Below, piece by piece: positions 18,991-28,795 of a stretch of DNA of 64,000 nt (position 1 is its first letter; each line of letters begins with the position of its first letter). The stretch lies in assembly GCF_000760215.1 (NCBI RefSeq), contig NZ_JNAW01000001.1:248001-312000 (forward strand), written 5' to 3'. The stretch comes from Prochlorococcus sp. MIT 0603. Its GTDB lineage: Bacteria > Cyanobacteriota > Cyanobacteriia > PCC-6307 > Cyanobiaceae. The notes beneath the pieces are model-generated. The model did not search any database, was not told the origin of the DNA, and saw only the letters and a list, made by a program, of their open reading frames with translations. The position numbers and the translations under genes are program-made.

Positions 18991-19747
18991 TTGCAAGCAT
19001 CAATAGGGTCAAAGTTTCGACCAGGACGACGCAAGCTCCATATGAATCTCCAGAGTGACCACCAAGTTTATTAGCTAAGAACCTTGGTATTGCAATGGCA
19101 GGTGCTAGACCTGTAAAAGTTCCTATTATTAGATGTAATTTAAACGAGTTAATTATATTTAGATTATGTATTGCAGATAACATAATCAAAATACAAACTA
19201 TTGAAGGAATTGATTCCTTTAAAGTACCTTTCCACTTGTTTTTATGGAATTTAGAAGAGACACTTTTTTGAATTGAAGGGTAATTTCCAATAGCTATTAT
19301 TTGAGAATATCTTCCCCAGAAATATGCTAGTGGAATTGCAACTATACAAAGTGATTTTAGTTTAATTAGAGCAGCTATTTGTAGGAAGATATTAATAGAT
19401 AATGCAATGATCGCACTTGCACCAACTCTACTATCTTTCATTGCTTCATAACATCTTTGCTGGCCTGCGGAAATCCCATCGGCTGTATCCATTAAGCCAT
19501 CTAAATGAATCCCACCTGTAACCCATAGCCCAAAAGCTATTGAGATGAAGGGGAGTGACAGATCAGGCCACTTTGAAAAACTGAGACTTGCTATTAATAA
19601 TGCTTGTAAAACTCCTATTCCCAAGCCTATGCAAGGGGCGAAACGAGCAATCCTTTGAAACCGTGGTTTTATTACTGGCCATTGAGGCAACACAGTATAA
19701 AAGGTCCAGGCCCCAGAAAGTTCTTTTAACCAATTAGGTGAATTCAG
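18971..19747 (-). CDS. cobS: Adenosylcobinamide-GDP ribazoletransferase CobS
   Basis: Joins alpha-ribazole phosphate to adenosylcobinamide-GDP, the last stage of cobalamin assembly, in the membrane (about 6 helices). GGIHLDGLMDTADGISAG is the diagnostic Asp-rich motif. The frame contains a standard start only at GTG 19693, but the codons upstream encode NWLKELSGAWTFYTVLPQWP, which matches the conserved CobS N-terminus. The real start is therefore probably a rare codon, CTG 19747 or ATT 19750, just after an in-frame stop at 19766-19768. It overlaps the kinase gene tail to tail. Confidence 0.88.
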   Translation of the reverse strand: MNSPNWLKELSGAWTFYTVLPQWPVIKPRFQRIARFAPCIGLGIGVLQALLIASLSFSKWPDLSLPFISIAFGLWVTGGIHLDGLMDTADGISAGQQRCYEAMKDSRVGASAIIALSINIFLQIAALIKLKSLCIVAIPLAYFWGRYSQIIAIGNYPSIQKSVSSKFHKNKWKGTLKESIPSIVCILIMLSAIHNLNIINSFKLHLIIGTFTGLAPAIAIPRFLANKLGGHSGDSYGACVVLVETLTLLMLAIILPAN

Positions 19748-19842
19748 AATTAAAACCTTTGATGATTAGCTAATTAACAACGTAGGTTGGATGAAGGCTT
19801 AGTGCTCTAATTGCTTTTAAGTTTTCTTTTATAGAGCTATAT

Positions 19843-20961
19843 ATGTTTGATTTTCAGATCAAATCTCAATGCCCTAAAACCTTGGCGAGAGTAGGCACTT
19901 TCTCTACTCCCCATGGTGTAGTAGATACCCCTCGATTTATGCCTGTGGGGACTCTGGCTACAGTTAAAGGAGTATCAATTAATCAATTAAAAGAAGTTAA
20001 TGCTCAAATGATACTTGCGAATACATATCACCTTCATATTCAACCTGGTGAGTCAGTTATTAAAGAGGCAGGCGGTTTACATGACTTTATGAGTTGGGAA
20101 GGACCAATACTTACTGATTCGGGTGGGTATCAAGTATTTAGTTTGGGCAGGCTTAACAAAATAGATGATGAGGGTGTTGCATTTAAAAATCCGCGTGATG
20201 GAAGAGATATTGAATTATCTCCTGAAAAAGCAATGCAAATCCAAATGGACCTTGGTGCAGATATAGCAATGGCTTTTGATCAGTGCCCGCCATACCCAGC
20301 ATCTGAAGCTGATGTAGAGGCTGCTTGTAAACGAACAAACCTTTGGTTAGAGAGGTCCGTTCGAGCTCATACCAAAAAAGATCAGGCGCTTTTTGGAATT
20401 GTTCAAGGGGGCTGTTTTCTTCATTTGAGAGAACAAAGTGTTAAAGATATTGAAAGCTTTGGCTTGCCTGGAATAGCAATTGGAGGGGTAAGTGTTGGGG
20501 AACCTGCTTCAGAAATTCATAAGATTGTTCGTTACTTAGGACCACTTTTACCTAAAGAAGTTCCAAGATATTTAATGGGAATTGGAACAATTAGGGAAAT
20601 GGCAATTGCGGTTGCAAATGGTATTGATCTTTTTGATTGCGTTCTTCCCACTAGATTAGGTCGGCATGGAACTGCTTTGGTACGAGATGAGCGTTGGAAT
20701 TTGCGAAATGCTCGTTTTAGGAATGATTACCATCCTTTAGATGAAACATGTCTGTGTGAAGCTTGCACTGGCTATAGCAGAGCATACATTCACCATTTGA
20801 TTCGTAATGATGAATTGCTTGGTCTAACACTCTTGAGCTTGCACAATCTCAGTCATTTAATGCGTTTTTCACGTGCTATGACCCTTGCGATTAAAGATGG
20901 ATGTTTTTCAGAAGATTTCGCTCCGTGGCAGAAAGACTCTATTGCGCATCACACGTGGTAA
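19843..20961 (+). CDS. tgt: Queuine tRNA-ribosyltransferase Tgt
   Basis: A 372-residue enzyme that exchanges guanine 34 for preQ1 in tRNAs with GUN anticodons. Visible signatures are the active-site loop [27 protein letters not shown], the nucleophile aspartate in [15 protein letters not shown] and the zinc ligands in [16 protein letters not shown]. Length and start ATG 19843 are normal. It is followed 33 bases later by psbK on the same strand, a common neighbour in marine cyanobacteria. Confidence 0.97.
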   Translation: MFDFQIKSQCPKTLARVGTFSTPHGVVDTPRFMPVGTLATVKGVSINQLKEVNAQMILANTYHLHIQPGESVIKEAGGLHDFMSWEGPILTDSGGYQVFSLGRLNKIDDEGVAFKNPRDGRDIELSPEKAMQIQMDLGADIAMAFDQCPPYPASEADVEAACKRTNLWLERSVRAHTKKDQALFGIVQGGCFLHLREQSVKDIESFGLPGIAIGGVSVGEPASEIHKIVRYLGPLLPKEVPRYLMGIGTIREMAIAVANGIDLFDCVLPTRLGRHGTALVRDERWNLRNARFRNDYHPLDETCLCEACTGYSRAYIHHLIRNDELLGLTLLSLHNLSHLMRFSRAMTLAIKDGCFSEDFAPWQKDSIAHHTW

Positions 20962-20994
20962 CGTCATTTGCAAACGTCAAAGGATTCTTTAGGG

Positions 20995-21138
20995 ATGGCA
21001 CCGCTTACCCTCGATTTGCTTGCTCAGTTGCCTGAGGCTTATCAAATTTATGCACCAACGGTAGATGTGCTTCCGTTGATTCCACTTCTTTTCTTTTTGC
21101 TTGTCTTCGTTTGGCAGGCTGCTGTTGGGTTTCGCTAA
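20995..21138 (+). CDS. psbK: Photosystem II protein PsbK
   Basis: This gene encodes a 47-residue precursor starting [20 protein letters not shown]. The mature part begins near [12 protein letters not shown] and has one membrane helix ending VWQAAVGFR, the PsbK signature. The first 10 residues or so form a leader that is removed. PsbK lies at the edge of CP43 and stabilises plastoquinone and PsbZ binding. A strong terminator follows. Confidence 0.95.
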   Translation: MAPLTLDLLAQLPEAYQIYAPTVDVLPLIPLLFFLLVFVWQAAVGFR

Positions 21139-21173
21139 AGTTTTTTAGTTCATTCTCATTAGCTTGATATTAG

Positions 21174-21213
21174 AAATCTCCCTAATTGGTTTGTAACCTG
21201 TTAGGGAGATTTT
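21174..21213 (+). terminator. Terminator after psbK
   Basis: A perfect 12-bp stem, AAATCTCCCTAA and TTAGGGAGATTT, with a 15-base loop and a short T tract (TTTTCT). It begins 35 bases after psbK and would also end the tgt-psbK transcript. It may also serve the minus strand in part, since A residues flank the other side. Confidence 0.85.
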
Positions 21214-21260
21214 CTAGTTACGATTAATGATTTTTGTTATTCAGGTACGAGCGAGTAGTT

Positions 21261-22265
21261 TTATATTGGCTCATCAATAGAGATACTTTGAGCAGGACTC
21301 TCCAAAGCTTTCTCAATTAAATCAGCAAGTAGTAAGGCTCGGGATGCTTGTAATCCATCTACAGCAGGTACTTCTAAGCCTCTAACGCATTGAAGAAAAT
21401 GCTCGAGTTCAGCATAAAGTGGTTCTATAGATGTTGTGCTGACTTCTTCTACAAAGCCATCTGTGCGATAAAGCAATTCTCCATGATCAGCTGAATACCA
21501 TTCATGAGCTTTTCGGTGTATATGAAGCGTATGATTTAAAAAATCTGTTTCTACTAAACTTTTCTTGCAGTGAGCACTGAGGGTTCTAATTTTTCTGTGA
21601 CTCATTTTGCTTGCAGTAAGACTTGCTATTACACCATTGCTAAATCCGAGAGTTGCATTCACGTAGTCAATAGGATCATTTAAGCTGCAGCCTCCTACAG
21701 CAGCAAGCTTTACAACAGGAGCATTTGCTAATTCAAGAACTAGATCCAGATCATGGATCATAAGATCTAAGACTACCGAAACATCATTTGCTCGTTCAGG
21801 ATGGGGACTATGTCGCCTTGCTTCTAAAACAAGGACTTCCTCATCAGTAACTACTTTAGTAAGCTCTTTAAATGCTGGATTGAATCTTTCTATATGACCT
21901 ACTTGAAGCAACCTACTTGCATTATTTGATGCTTCTATGAGATCAGAGGCTTCTTTTTGACTTGCAGCTATTGGCTTTTCTATTAAGACATGCTTGCCTG
22001 CTTTTAAACAGTTGATTCCAACTTTATGATGGAACAAAGTTGGCACAGCAATGCAAACTGCTTCAACATTGGGAAGAAGATCTTCGTAATTTGCATGCCA
22101 ATGGCAGTTGAATTGATCTTGTGCTAGATGACCGCGTTCTGAATCAAGATCTGCTACCCCAACTAATTCTGCATCTTTTAATAGACTCAAAACTCTTGCA
22201 TGGTGCCACCCCATGTTCCCTATACCTATTACACCAACCTTCACCGGAACCATGGCGAGGGTCAT
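21261..22265 (-). CDS. Gfo/Idh/MocA family oxidoreductase
   Basis: A 334-residue NAD(P)-dependent dehydrogenase. The Rossmann motif GVIGIGNMGWHHARVL is at residues 10-25, and the family signature HVLIEKPIAASQKEA carries the EKP lysine. The C-terminal domain is the alpha/beta sheet used for substrate binding (HDLDLVLELANAPVVK). Members act on sugars, inositols or biliverdin; the substrate cannot be told from sequence. ATG 22265 is the first start, though ATG 22253 (MVPVKVGVIG) is equally good. It lies 34 bases before the CorC-type gene in the opposite reading order, both on the minus strand. Confidence 0.85.
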   Translation of the reverse strand: MTLAMVPVKVGVIGIGNMGWHHARVLSLLKDAELVGVADLDSERGHLAQDQFNCHWHANYEDLLPNVEAVCIAVPTLFHHKVGINCLKAGKHVLIEKPIAASQKEASDLIEASNNASRLLQVGHIERFNPAFKELTKVVTDEEVLVLEARRHSPHPERANDVSVVLDLMIHDLDLVLELANAPVVKLAAVGGCSLNDPIDYVNATLGFSNGVIASLTASKMSHRKIRTLSAHCKKSLVETDFLNHTLHIHRKAHEWYSADHGELLYRTDGFVEEVSTTSIEPLYAELEHFLQCVRGLEVPAVDGLQASRALLLADLIEKALESPAQSISIDEPI

Positions 22266-22299
22266 TTTGAATTCATTGCATTTTAAATGAGAATATCCT

Positions 22300-23586
22300 C
22301 TATACCCCTTCTTTTGAAACTTTTTGCTTGAACATTACTTCTACTGTTTCAATTCTAGGACCTTTCATTGAAGAAATTTTAAAGGAAATATTATTAATTA
22401 TAAGACGATCTCCCTTAGAAGGTACTTTTTGGAATTGTTCTAAAAGCAATCCTGCCAGAGTATGGTAATCATTCGCTTCAGGTAATGAAATATCTAATTG
22501 CCGATTTATTTCAATGATTTCAAGATCACCTGCAGATAGCCAAATATCAGGATTGCTCCCAATTTGCTTTAAAAAAGGATCTTTCTTTAACTCAATTTCA
22601 TCACCAACTATTTCGCCAGTAAGATCAGCAGAGGTAATAAGGCCTTCCGTACCCCCATGCTCATCAACTACTAATAAAAATGGATTTCCTTTTTTTATTA
22701 AAGGAAGTATTTTCTCCAGGGTGCATGTTTCTAGAACTTTAGGGACAGGTTGGATGTATTTTTTTAAAGGTGTATCTAATTTCATAGTTCCTTTTGATAT
22801 TGGATCTGCTAGTTGACGAAGATCTAATACACCAATTACATCATCGAGTGATTTATCAGTCACTAGGAAGCGAGCATGCCTGCTGAGGTGTACTTCTTTC
22901 ATTAGTTGAGAGAATTCAACATTAATTGGCAAAGTAACCATCCCTGACCTTGGAACCATTATTTCTCTAACTTGCGTGTCTCGTAAGGAGAAAACACCTT
23001 CTAAAATATTTTTTTCATCTGGATGTAAACCAGTTACTCTTCCTCTCTCGATTAAAGTCTCTAATTCTCCTGCTGACAATGCTGATACTAATGAGTCCCA
23101 TCTAGAATTTAGCCCGAGTATTTTCAGTAGAGAAGATGAGATTTTTTCTAATAAATAAATAAATGGCCAAAAGCTGTTCATGATTACTTCGAATATTGGC
23201 GCAATTCTTAGAGCTGTTGACTCAGTTCTATTAAGCACAAATGCCTTAGGTATTAGGCCTCCCAGGAGAGATGCAAGTAATGCAAAGATAAATAAAAGGC
23301 CTAAATTCCAAATATTGTCTGTTTTGAGTTGATTGGGCGAAGTATGCTTGGAAAAACTATCTATTAGCCACCCAAGAGTTATCAGAGAAAGTGTTACTCC
23401 TAGTTGAGTAACCATTAGAACTCTTCGAAGTCTTCTTTGTAATCTCAGAATTGAATTAGCTCCTGGGGCTTTTTCTTCAACCAGGACTTCTACACGACTG
23501 GGTCGTAATCTGAGCACAGCTAGCTCTATTCCAGCAAAAAAGGCTGGCAACGCAATTAATATGCCTATTAGAAGAAATTGCATCAA
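22300..23586 (-). CDS. CorC/HlyC-type membrane protein (CNNM, CBS pair, transporter-associated domain)
   Basis: A 428-residue protein with an N-terminal DUF21/CNNM membrane domain (about residues 1-160, with the motif ELAVLRLRPSRVEVLVEE), two CBS domains (about 200-325; REIMVPRSGMVTLP and FLLVVDEHGGTEGLIT) and a C-terminal CorC_HlyC domain (NDYHTLAGLLLEQF). Such proteins are linked to magnesium or cobalt efflux; the older name hemolysin is misleading. It begins 12 bases after the 3' end of the tRNA on the same strand. Confidence 0.87.
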   Translation of the reverse strand: MMQFLLIGILIALPAFFAGIELAVLRLRPSRVEVLVEEKAPGANSILRLQRRLRRVLMVTQLGVTLSLITLGWLIDSFSKHTSPNQLKTDNIWNLGLLFIFALLASLLGGLIPKAFVLNRTESTALRIAPIFEVIMNSFWPFIYLLEKISSSLLKILGLNSRWDSLVSALSAGELETLIERGRVTGLHPDEKNILEGVFSLRDTQVREIMVPRSGMVTLPINVEFSQLMKEVHLSRHARFLVTDKSLDDVIGVLDLRQLADPISKGTMKLDTPLKKYIQPVPKVLETCTLEKILPLIKKGNPFLLVVDEHGGTEGLITSADLTGEIVGDEIELKKDPFLKQIGSNPDIWLSAGDLEIIEINRQLDISLPEANDYHTLAGLLLEQFQKVPSKGDRLIINNISFKISSMKGPRIETVEVMFKQKVSKEGV

Positions 23587-23597
23587 TGAACTTGGTA

Positions 23598-23670
23598 TGG
23601 GGGTGGCGAGGATCGAACTCGCCTAAGGCGAATTATGAGTTCGCTGCATTCACCAGATTGCTACACCCCC
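23598..23670 (-). tRNA. tRNA with CAU anticodon (Met, possibly Ile2)
   Basis: A complete 73-base cloverleaf on the minus strand: acceptor stem GGGGGTG/CACCCCC, anticodon loop CTCATAA, T arm GCGAG-TTCGATC-CTCGC and discriminator A. CAU can mean elongator Met or, with lysidine at C34, tRNA-Ile for AUA codons. The acceptor stem is not that of initiator Met (position 1 pairs). I favour elongator Met but cannot exclude Ile2. Confidence 0.85.
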
Positions 23671-23785
23671 TTCAGGAATGGATCCTTGAAATGGCCTTTG
23701 GTGAATTTGAAGACCTTTAAGAGCAATAATAATTAGAAGATAAGTGGATTACCTAAGTCAATGTTCCAAAGATTTAACTTTCCTC

Positions 23786-24370
23786 ATGAATTTACCTTCT
23801 GAATCTAGTGAAGCTTCTCGAGAAAAGCTCCTAACTCTTTTAGCTACGAAAGCCTATAGGTATGGTGATTTCAAATTAGCCTCTGGTCAAAAGAGCCATC
23901 ATTACGTTAATTGCAAGTCAGTAAGTCTGAGTGGAATCGGATTGTCTTTATTGAGCAGAATGCTTCTTGAAAGGATTGAATCAGATTCTGTAGCGGTGGC
24001 AGGTGTAACTCTTGGCGGTGACCCATTGGTAAGTTCAGTAGCCATGGCTGCAGCCCAACTCAGAAGGCCTTTGGATGCCTTAATCGTCCGAAAAGAGCCA
24101 AAAGGTTATGGGACGGATGCTTGGCTAGAAGGACCGCTGCCTCAAAAGGGTTCATTGATAACTGTTTTGGAAGATGTTGTTACTACAGGAGGTTCTGCTT
24201 TAAAGGCCGTAGAGCAACTTAAGCAAGCAGGGTATTTTGTGAACAATATTATTTGCATTGTTGATAGACAGGAAGGGGGAGCAGAAAAAATTGAAAAAGC
24301 TGGCTTGAATTTGAAAAGTCTTTTCTTGCTCGGTGAGATTTCTGAAAGATTTAATGAGATGGCCTCATGA
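23786..24370 (+). CDS. pyrE: Orotate phosphoribosyltransferase PyrE
   Basis: Forms orotidine 5'-phosphate from orotate and PRPP in pyrimidine synthesis. The PRPP loop [18 protein letters not shown] and [18 protein letters not shown] are diagnostic. I start at ATG 23786 (194 residues, normal length); an in-frame GTG at 23744 would add 14 residues of poor similarity. Its stop overlaps the next start in ATGA, so it is translationally coupled with ygfZ. Confidence 0.95.
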   Translation: MNLPSESSEASREKLLTLLATKAYRYGDFKLASGQKSHHYVNCKSVSLSGIGLSLLSRMLLERIESDSVAVAGVTLGGDPLVSSVAMAAAQLRRPLDALIVRKEPKGYGTDAWLEGPLPQKGSLITVLEDVVTTGGSALKAVEQLKQAGYFVNNIICIVDRQEGGAEKIEKAGLNLKSLFLLGEISERFNEMAS

Positions 24371-25203
24371 TTTTTACAAGAGATTATTTATGGGATTCTT
24401 CATTTCCATTATTTAGATTAGAAGGCTTAGATAGTCGAAAGTTCCTTCACGGACAAACTACTTCGGATATCCTAGGAATCAAAGAAGGAAGTCTTATAAG
24501 AACGTGTTGGCTTTCTCCAACTGGAAGGTTAAATGCACTATTAGAAGTCAAACTTATCAATGAAAATTTATATTTTATTGTACTTGGAGGTAATGCTCAT
24601 GAGTTGATTAATGGACTTGGTAGGGTTATATTTCCTTCAGATAAAGTAGAAATTATAGCTTGTGAAAATATAAGAAGAATTCAAATTATTAATAATGAAG
24701 AGTCATGGAAAGCAAGTACAACTGAATGGATATTAGGCGATAAAAGTTTTCCTAAAACCTTTAACGACTATTTGAAAGCTGATACTCTAAAAGTTAGAGA
24801 ATGGATGCTCAGACAAGGTTTTTTAAATGGTTCTAATGAGGTAAATGGAGTCAATAATCCCTTTGAGTTAGGCCTTTCAGATTTAGTCAACTTGGATAAG
24901 GGTTGTTACTTAGGGCAGGAGACACTGTCTAAATTAAAGAATATTGGGAAGCTTAAACATCAGCTAAGATTTTTCAAGTCTACAAGAGAATTTTCTTTAA
25001 ATGACACTTTGGATGTCTCTTCTGAAGATGGAAATACTATTGAAAAAGCTGGCTTTATTACTTCAGTTTTAAATCAAGCACCATCTTTGACAATAGGCCT
25101 TGCTTTAATAAAAAGAAAATATTTGTCTTTAAAGTGTCTTAATTTAATTAATGATTTAGGAACTGTTCATATAGATAAACCAATTGGATTTGTTGATTTG
25201 TAG
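24367..25203 (+). CDS. ygfZ: Folate-dependent protein YgfZ/GcvT (Fe-S cluster repair)
   Basis: A 278-residue protein of the YgfZ/IBA57 group. The defining motif [15 protein letters not shown] (K-G-C-Y-x-G-Q-E) is at about residues 178-192, and the N-terminal [18 protein letters not shown] is typical. It uses tetrahydrofolate to help assemble or repair certain Fe-S proteins. Its ATG overlaps the pyrE stop by 4 bases. Confidence 0.9.
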   Translation: MIFTRDYLWDSSFPLFRLEGLDSRKFLHGQTTSDILGIKEGSLIRTCWLSPTGRLNALLEVKLINENLYFIVLGGNAHELINGLGRVIFPSDKVEIIACENIRRIQIINNEESWKASTTEWILGDKSFPKTFNDYLKADTLKVREWMLRQGFLNGSNEVNGVNNPFELGLSDLVNLDKGCYLGQETLSKLKNIGKLKHQLRFFKSTREFSLNDTLDVSSEDGNTIEKAGFITSVLNQAPSLTIGLALIKRKYLSLKCLNLINDLGTVHIDKPIGFVDL

Positions 25204-25222
25204 AAATACTTTTAAGTTCACC

Positions 25223-26680
25223 CTAGTTATTATTGATAATCCACTCAGCTATTTTCCAGGTTGCAATGCAGTCATCATGATTGTATCTTAATATAGATTT
25301 TAACTTCTTTGCTGCTTCCCCCCCGGCTTTTAGTTTTTGCGATTGCCTCCACCAAAGTAATGCTTGTGCTCCATTTGCATCTTTTTGATTCCAATTAAAA
25401 TTTAACCATTTAGCTACAACTTTTAAGCTATAACTGTGAACTGGTAGCAACCAACCTTCCTTTAGTCTTGAATGAATATCGATAAAATTACTTATAATCT
25501 TTTTTACTTCCTCTACATTTTCGCCTTGATTTTTACCTAGTTGTGAAATCGATAGAAGTTCGGTTTCACCATAATGAAGTATTGGAAAATCTGAAAATGA
25601 ATTTAATTTATTTTTGATTTTCTTCCAAGCAAGTGATTCACTTTTTTTGTTCAAATTAAGGATGGGTTGATATTCGCTATCTTTTACAGACCACTCTCCA
25701 TTCTCTTTTCTTTTTATAAATATGAAGCCATGAAGGAATTCATGCCTAGCGTCAGGATCAGATTCAATATCATAAATTAGCACTCCTTTTGCAGATATTA
25801 GCTCTGGTAAAACCATATTTGGGGTTAATTTTTCTGGCGATAGATCCCTTTGGACTTTGGCTTGTCTGATTAGTTGAGATGCAATATTTTCATGATTTGT
25901 TCCATAAGCACTTAACTTGCTTCTAAGATAGTCTTCGCTAGTTGATGCAAGTTCATTAAGGTTTTGAATACCTATTTCTTGAAGGATATTCTTTCTCTTT
26001 GCTCCAATTCCATTCACTTCACTTAAGTCACCTTCTTGGGCTGCCTTTTGATCACAATAATTTTTCCATGAGCAGAGAGTGCATTTCTTTCTATCCGAAG
26101 TTAGTCCAGGCTGATCTTCTTTAGATAAGTCTTTCTGAAATTTCTTCAATGCTTCGAATAATTCAGCTTTGATCTTTTTTGTAAAAGCTATTTTTTGTAC
26201 TTCTAGTCCATTTTTACCGGTTGAAATCACAAGGCCATATTGCACTTGAACTTTTTGAAATTGTTCTAATAAATAACCCCAGAGCGCTAAAGAAAGGCGG
26301 TTTTCTCTTGTAAGCCTTTGGCCTTGTTTTATTGCTACTGGTACATATAAGAAATCTCCCCAATTGCTTTTGCCTTTTATTTTTTTAAGTAAAGGGGGAT
26401 GAGCTTCGATATCTAAACCTAAAGGAGTAATACCTTTAAGTCGCATTCCAATGACCTCTGCTGCACCTTCTTGCAATGCGGATAGTCCTCTTCTAGGCTT
26501 TTCACTAAGAAACTCAGATAGGCTTTTATGTTGATGATCGAGTTGTAGTGCTCTGTGGGCTGACCAAATTCTTTCCTTACTGTTTTGATTAAGATCTAAC
26601 CAAGCTTTTCTTTTACAGCGAATCCAACTGCAAAAGACCCTATCAGTTATTGTTTTACTTCCTAATATGGGAAATGTCAT
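25223..26680 (-). CDS. RecB-like nuclease of the TM0106 family
   Basis: A 485-residue protein with two parts. The first half resembles the RecB-type PD-(D/E)XK nuclease domain and ends with a cysteine cluster, CTLCSWKNYC, which may bind a metal or Fe-S cluster as in AddB/Cas4. A helix-hairpin-helix-like stretch (VNGIGAKRKNILQEIG) follows. The second half is an RNase H-like exonuclease domain with IYDIESDPDARHEFL and, near the end, YNHDDCIATW. This is the TM0106 architecture; a role in DNA or RNA processing is inferred. It is divergent from the phosphohexomutase. Confidence 0.82.
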   Translation of the reverse strand: MTFPILGSKTITDRVFCSWIRCKRKAWLDLNQNSKERIWSAHRALQLDHQHKSLSEFLSEKPRRGLSALQEGAAEVIGMRLKGITPLGLDIEAHPPLLKKIKGKSNWGDFLYVPVAIKQGQRLTRENRLSLALWGYLLEQFQKVQVQYGLVISTGKNGLEVQKIAFTKKIKAELFEALKKFQKDLSKEDQPGLTSDRKKCTLCSWKNYCDQKAAQEGDLSEVNGIGAKRKNILQEIGIQNLNELASTSEDYLRSKLSAYGTNHENIASQLIRQAKVQRDLSPEKLTPNMVLPELISAKGVLIYDIESDPDARHEFLHGFIFIKRKENGEWSVKDSEYQPILNLNKKSESLAWKKIKNKLNSFSDFPILHYGETELLSISQLGKNQGENVEEVKKIISNFIDIHSRLKEGWLLPVHSYSLKVVAKWLNFNWNQKDANGAQALLWWRQSQKLKAGGEAAKKLKSILRYNHDDCIATWKIAEWIINNN

Positions 26681-26747
26681 AAGCTCACATTAATTTGCTT
26701 TGTTGGCAAACTTGCTTAATTGATTTTTCTGCATGCTTAAACAAACC

Positions 26748-28193
26748 ATGAAATTGCGAGCAGCACCAATTCAATTTGGCACTGATGGATGGAGAGGTGT
26801 TTTAGGTGTTGATATCACTATTGAAAGACTTTTGTGTGTAGCCTTGGCTGCCACTCAGGAAATGGTTGCCAGACGAGGTGATAATAATTCAGCTAATAAG
26901 GTCGTCATTGGTTATGACCGAAGGTTCTTAGCTCCTGAATTTGCAGAGGCAATAGCATCAGCCGTAAGAGCATGTGATGTAGAGCCGCTTTTAGCAGATA
27001 CTTCGGTGACTACCCCTTCATGTAGTTGGGCAGTCGTCCAAAACAATGCTTTAGGGGCACTAGTTATAACAGCTAGTCATAATCCGCCGGAGTGGTTGGG
27101 CTTAAAAATAAAGGGTCCTATGGGGGGATCGGTTAAAGAAGACTTTACAAAATCTGTTGAAAAGAGACTTTTAATAGGAGGGGTAACAGTTCCTGTTGAA
27201 GGGGGGACGAAGAGGTTCCCTTGTCGAAAAAATCATTTAATTGGATTAAAAAGAAAAATTGATATCACTTACCTTATAGATGGAATTAAGAATATGGGAT
27301 TAAAGGTCATAGTTGATTCAATGCATGGTTCAGCAGCAGGTTGTATGAAAGAAATTTTTGGAACAGGTTCATCTGATTTTCTACACGAAATACGTACCAA
27401 AAGAGATCCATTATTTGGTGGAAATTCACCTGAGCCATTGGAGAGAAATTTGTCAGAGCTTATTTCGACGATTAAGACTCTGTCGATTGAAGGCCATTCT
27501 TCGATAGGTTTGGTTTTCGACGGGGATGGTGATCGTATATCAGCTATTGATGAAACAGGCCGATTTTGCAGCACGCAATTATTGATCCCACTTTTAATTG
27601 AACATATGGCAGGAGCCAGGGGAATGCCTGGTTGTGTTGTTAAAACGGTTAGCGGTTCTGATTGTATTAGTTCAATGGCTAAAATATTTGGTAGGGAAGT
27701 TATTGAAAGACCAGTGGGGTTTAAATATATTGCTGAAGAAATGCTTGGTAGAAAAGTTTTACTTGGCGGTGAAGAGTCAGGAGGTATAGGTTTTGGCGAT
27801 CATTTGCCAGAAAGAGATGCCTTATATGTAGCCTTGTTATTGCTTGAGGCGATTGTTTATGGAAATAAGCCTTTAGGAGTTCGTTTAAGTGAGTTAGAGA
27901 ATCGTGTTGGAATTAGTTTTTATGATCGGATAGATCTTTTACTTGCAGATAACGATTCAAGAAAAAGATTCGAAGAGCTATTGCAGCGAGAACCTCCTAC
28001 TTTTGTTAGGAACAAAAAAGTAGAAGAAATAACAGTCTTAGATGGATGCAAATTACGATTTGGAGAACGAAATTGGTTGATGTTTCGCTTTTCAGGTACT
28101 GAACCTTTATTGAGAATTTATTGTGAAGCTCCCACCAAGGAGGAGGTTGTAGTAACTCTGAATTGGGCTAAGGAATTTGCCTCTAATTCATGA
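26748..28193 (+). CDS. Phosphomannomutase/phosphoglucomutase family enzyme
   Basis: An alpha-D-phosphohexomutase with all four signatures: N-terminal IQFGTDGWRG, the phosphoserine loop ITASHNPPEWLGLK, the metal site FDGDGDRISA and the substrate loops GEESGGIGFGDH and RFSGTEPLLRIY. It interconverts hexose 1- and 6-phosphates for polysaccharide or glycogen synthesis; the sugar is not decided by sequence. I prefer ATG 26748 (MKLRAAPIQFG, 481 residues) over ATG 26733. Its stop overlaps the rdgB start by 4 bases. Confidence 0.92.
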   Translation: MKLRAAPIQFGTDGWRGVLGVDITIERLLCVALAATQEMVARRGDNNSANKVVIGYDRRFLAPEFAEAIASAVRACDVEPLLADTSVTTPSCSWAVVQNNALGALVITASHNPPEWLGLKIKGPMGGSVKEDFTKSVEKRLLIGGVTVPVEGGTKRFPCRKNHLIGLKRKIDITYLIDGIKNMGLKVIVDSMHGSAAGCMKEIFGTGSSDFLHEIRTKRDPLFGGNSPEPLERNLSELISTIKTLSIEGHSSIGLVFDGDGDRISAIDETGRFCSTQLLIPLLIEHMAGARGMPGCVVKTVSGSDCISSMAKIFGREVIERPVGFKYIAEEMLGRKVLLGGEESGGIGFGDHLPERDALYVALLLLEAIVYGNKPLGVRLSELENRVGISFYDRIDLLLADNDSRKRFEELLQREPPTFVRNKKVEEITVLDGCKLRFGERNWLMFRFSGTEPLLRIYCEAPTKEEVVVTLNWAKEFASNS

Positions 28194-28795
28194 ATCAATT
28201 TATTAATAAGGATCTTTCCCATTCTCTTGTAATAGCGAGTACTAATAAAGGAAAGATTCAAGAATTTGAAAAGCTTTTTGTAAGTTATCCGTTAATCATT
28301 ATAGGGCAACCTAATGAATTGGAGATTGAAGAAACAGGGAAAAGCTTTGCAGAGAATGCATCTTTAAAAGCTTTGGCGGCTTCCAAAGCGACTGGGAAAC
28401 TAGCACTAGCAGATGATTCGGGGTTATGCGTTGAATGCTTGGACGGAGCCCCGGGTGTTTATTCTTCCAGATATGCAAATAGTGATCAGGAGCGCATTCT
28501 TAAGTTGTTGCGAGAGTTAAATGGTTCTGAAAATCGTAGAGCTTTTTTTTCTGCTGCTCTATGCATTGCTTCGCCAGAAGGAAAGATCTTATTAGAAGTT
28601 GATGGTCGTTGTGATGGACTCATTGTAAAAGAACCTAGGGGAGATAAAGGTTTTGGATATGATCCAATTTTTGAGGTTCTTGGAACAGGATTAACATTTG
28701 CAGAAATGACTTCCTTGGAGAAAACATATTTCAGTCATCGTGGAATTGCCTTTAAAGCATTGCTCCCAGGGATTAAAAAAATTTTTAAATTTTAA
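28190..28795 (+). CDS. rdgB: XTP/dITP pyrophosphatase (HAM1/RdgB)
   Basis: A 201-residue house-cleaning enzyme that hydrolyses inosine and xanthosine triphosphates. Motifs are ASTNKGKIQEFEKLF near the N-terminus, ADDSGLCVECLDGAPGVYSS with the catalytic Asp pair, and GFGYDPIFEV. It is translationally coupled to the upstream hexomutase by an ATGA overlap. Its stop overlaps that of the convergent carotenoid oxygenase gene in TTAA. Confidence 0.95.
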   Translation: MNQFINKDLSHSLVIASTNKGKIQEFEKLFVSYPLIIIGQPNELEIEETGKSFAENASLKALAASKATGKLALADDSGLCVECLDGAPGVYSSRYANSDQERILKLLRELNGSENRRAFFSAALCIASPEGKILLEVDGRCDGLIVKEPRGDKGFGYDPIFEVLGTGLTFAEMTSLEKTYFSHRGIAFKALLPGIKKIFKF

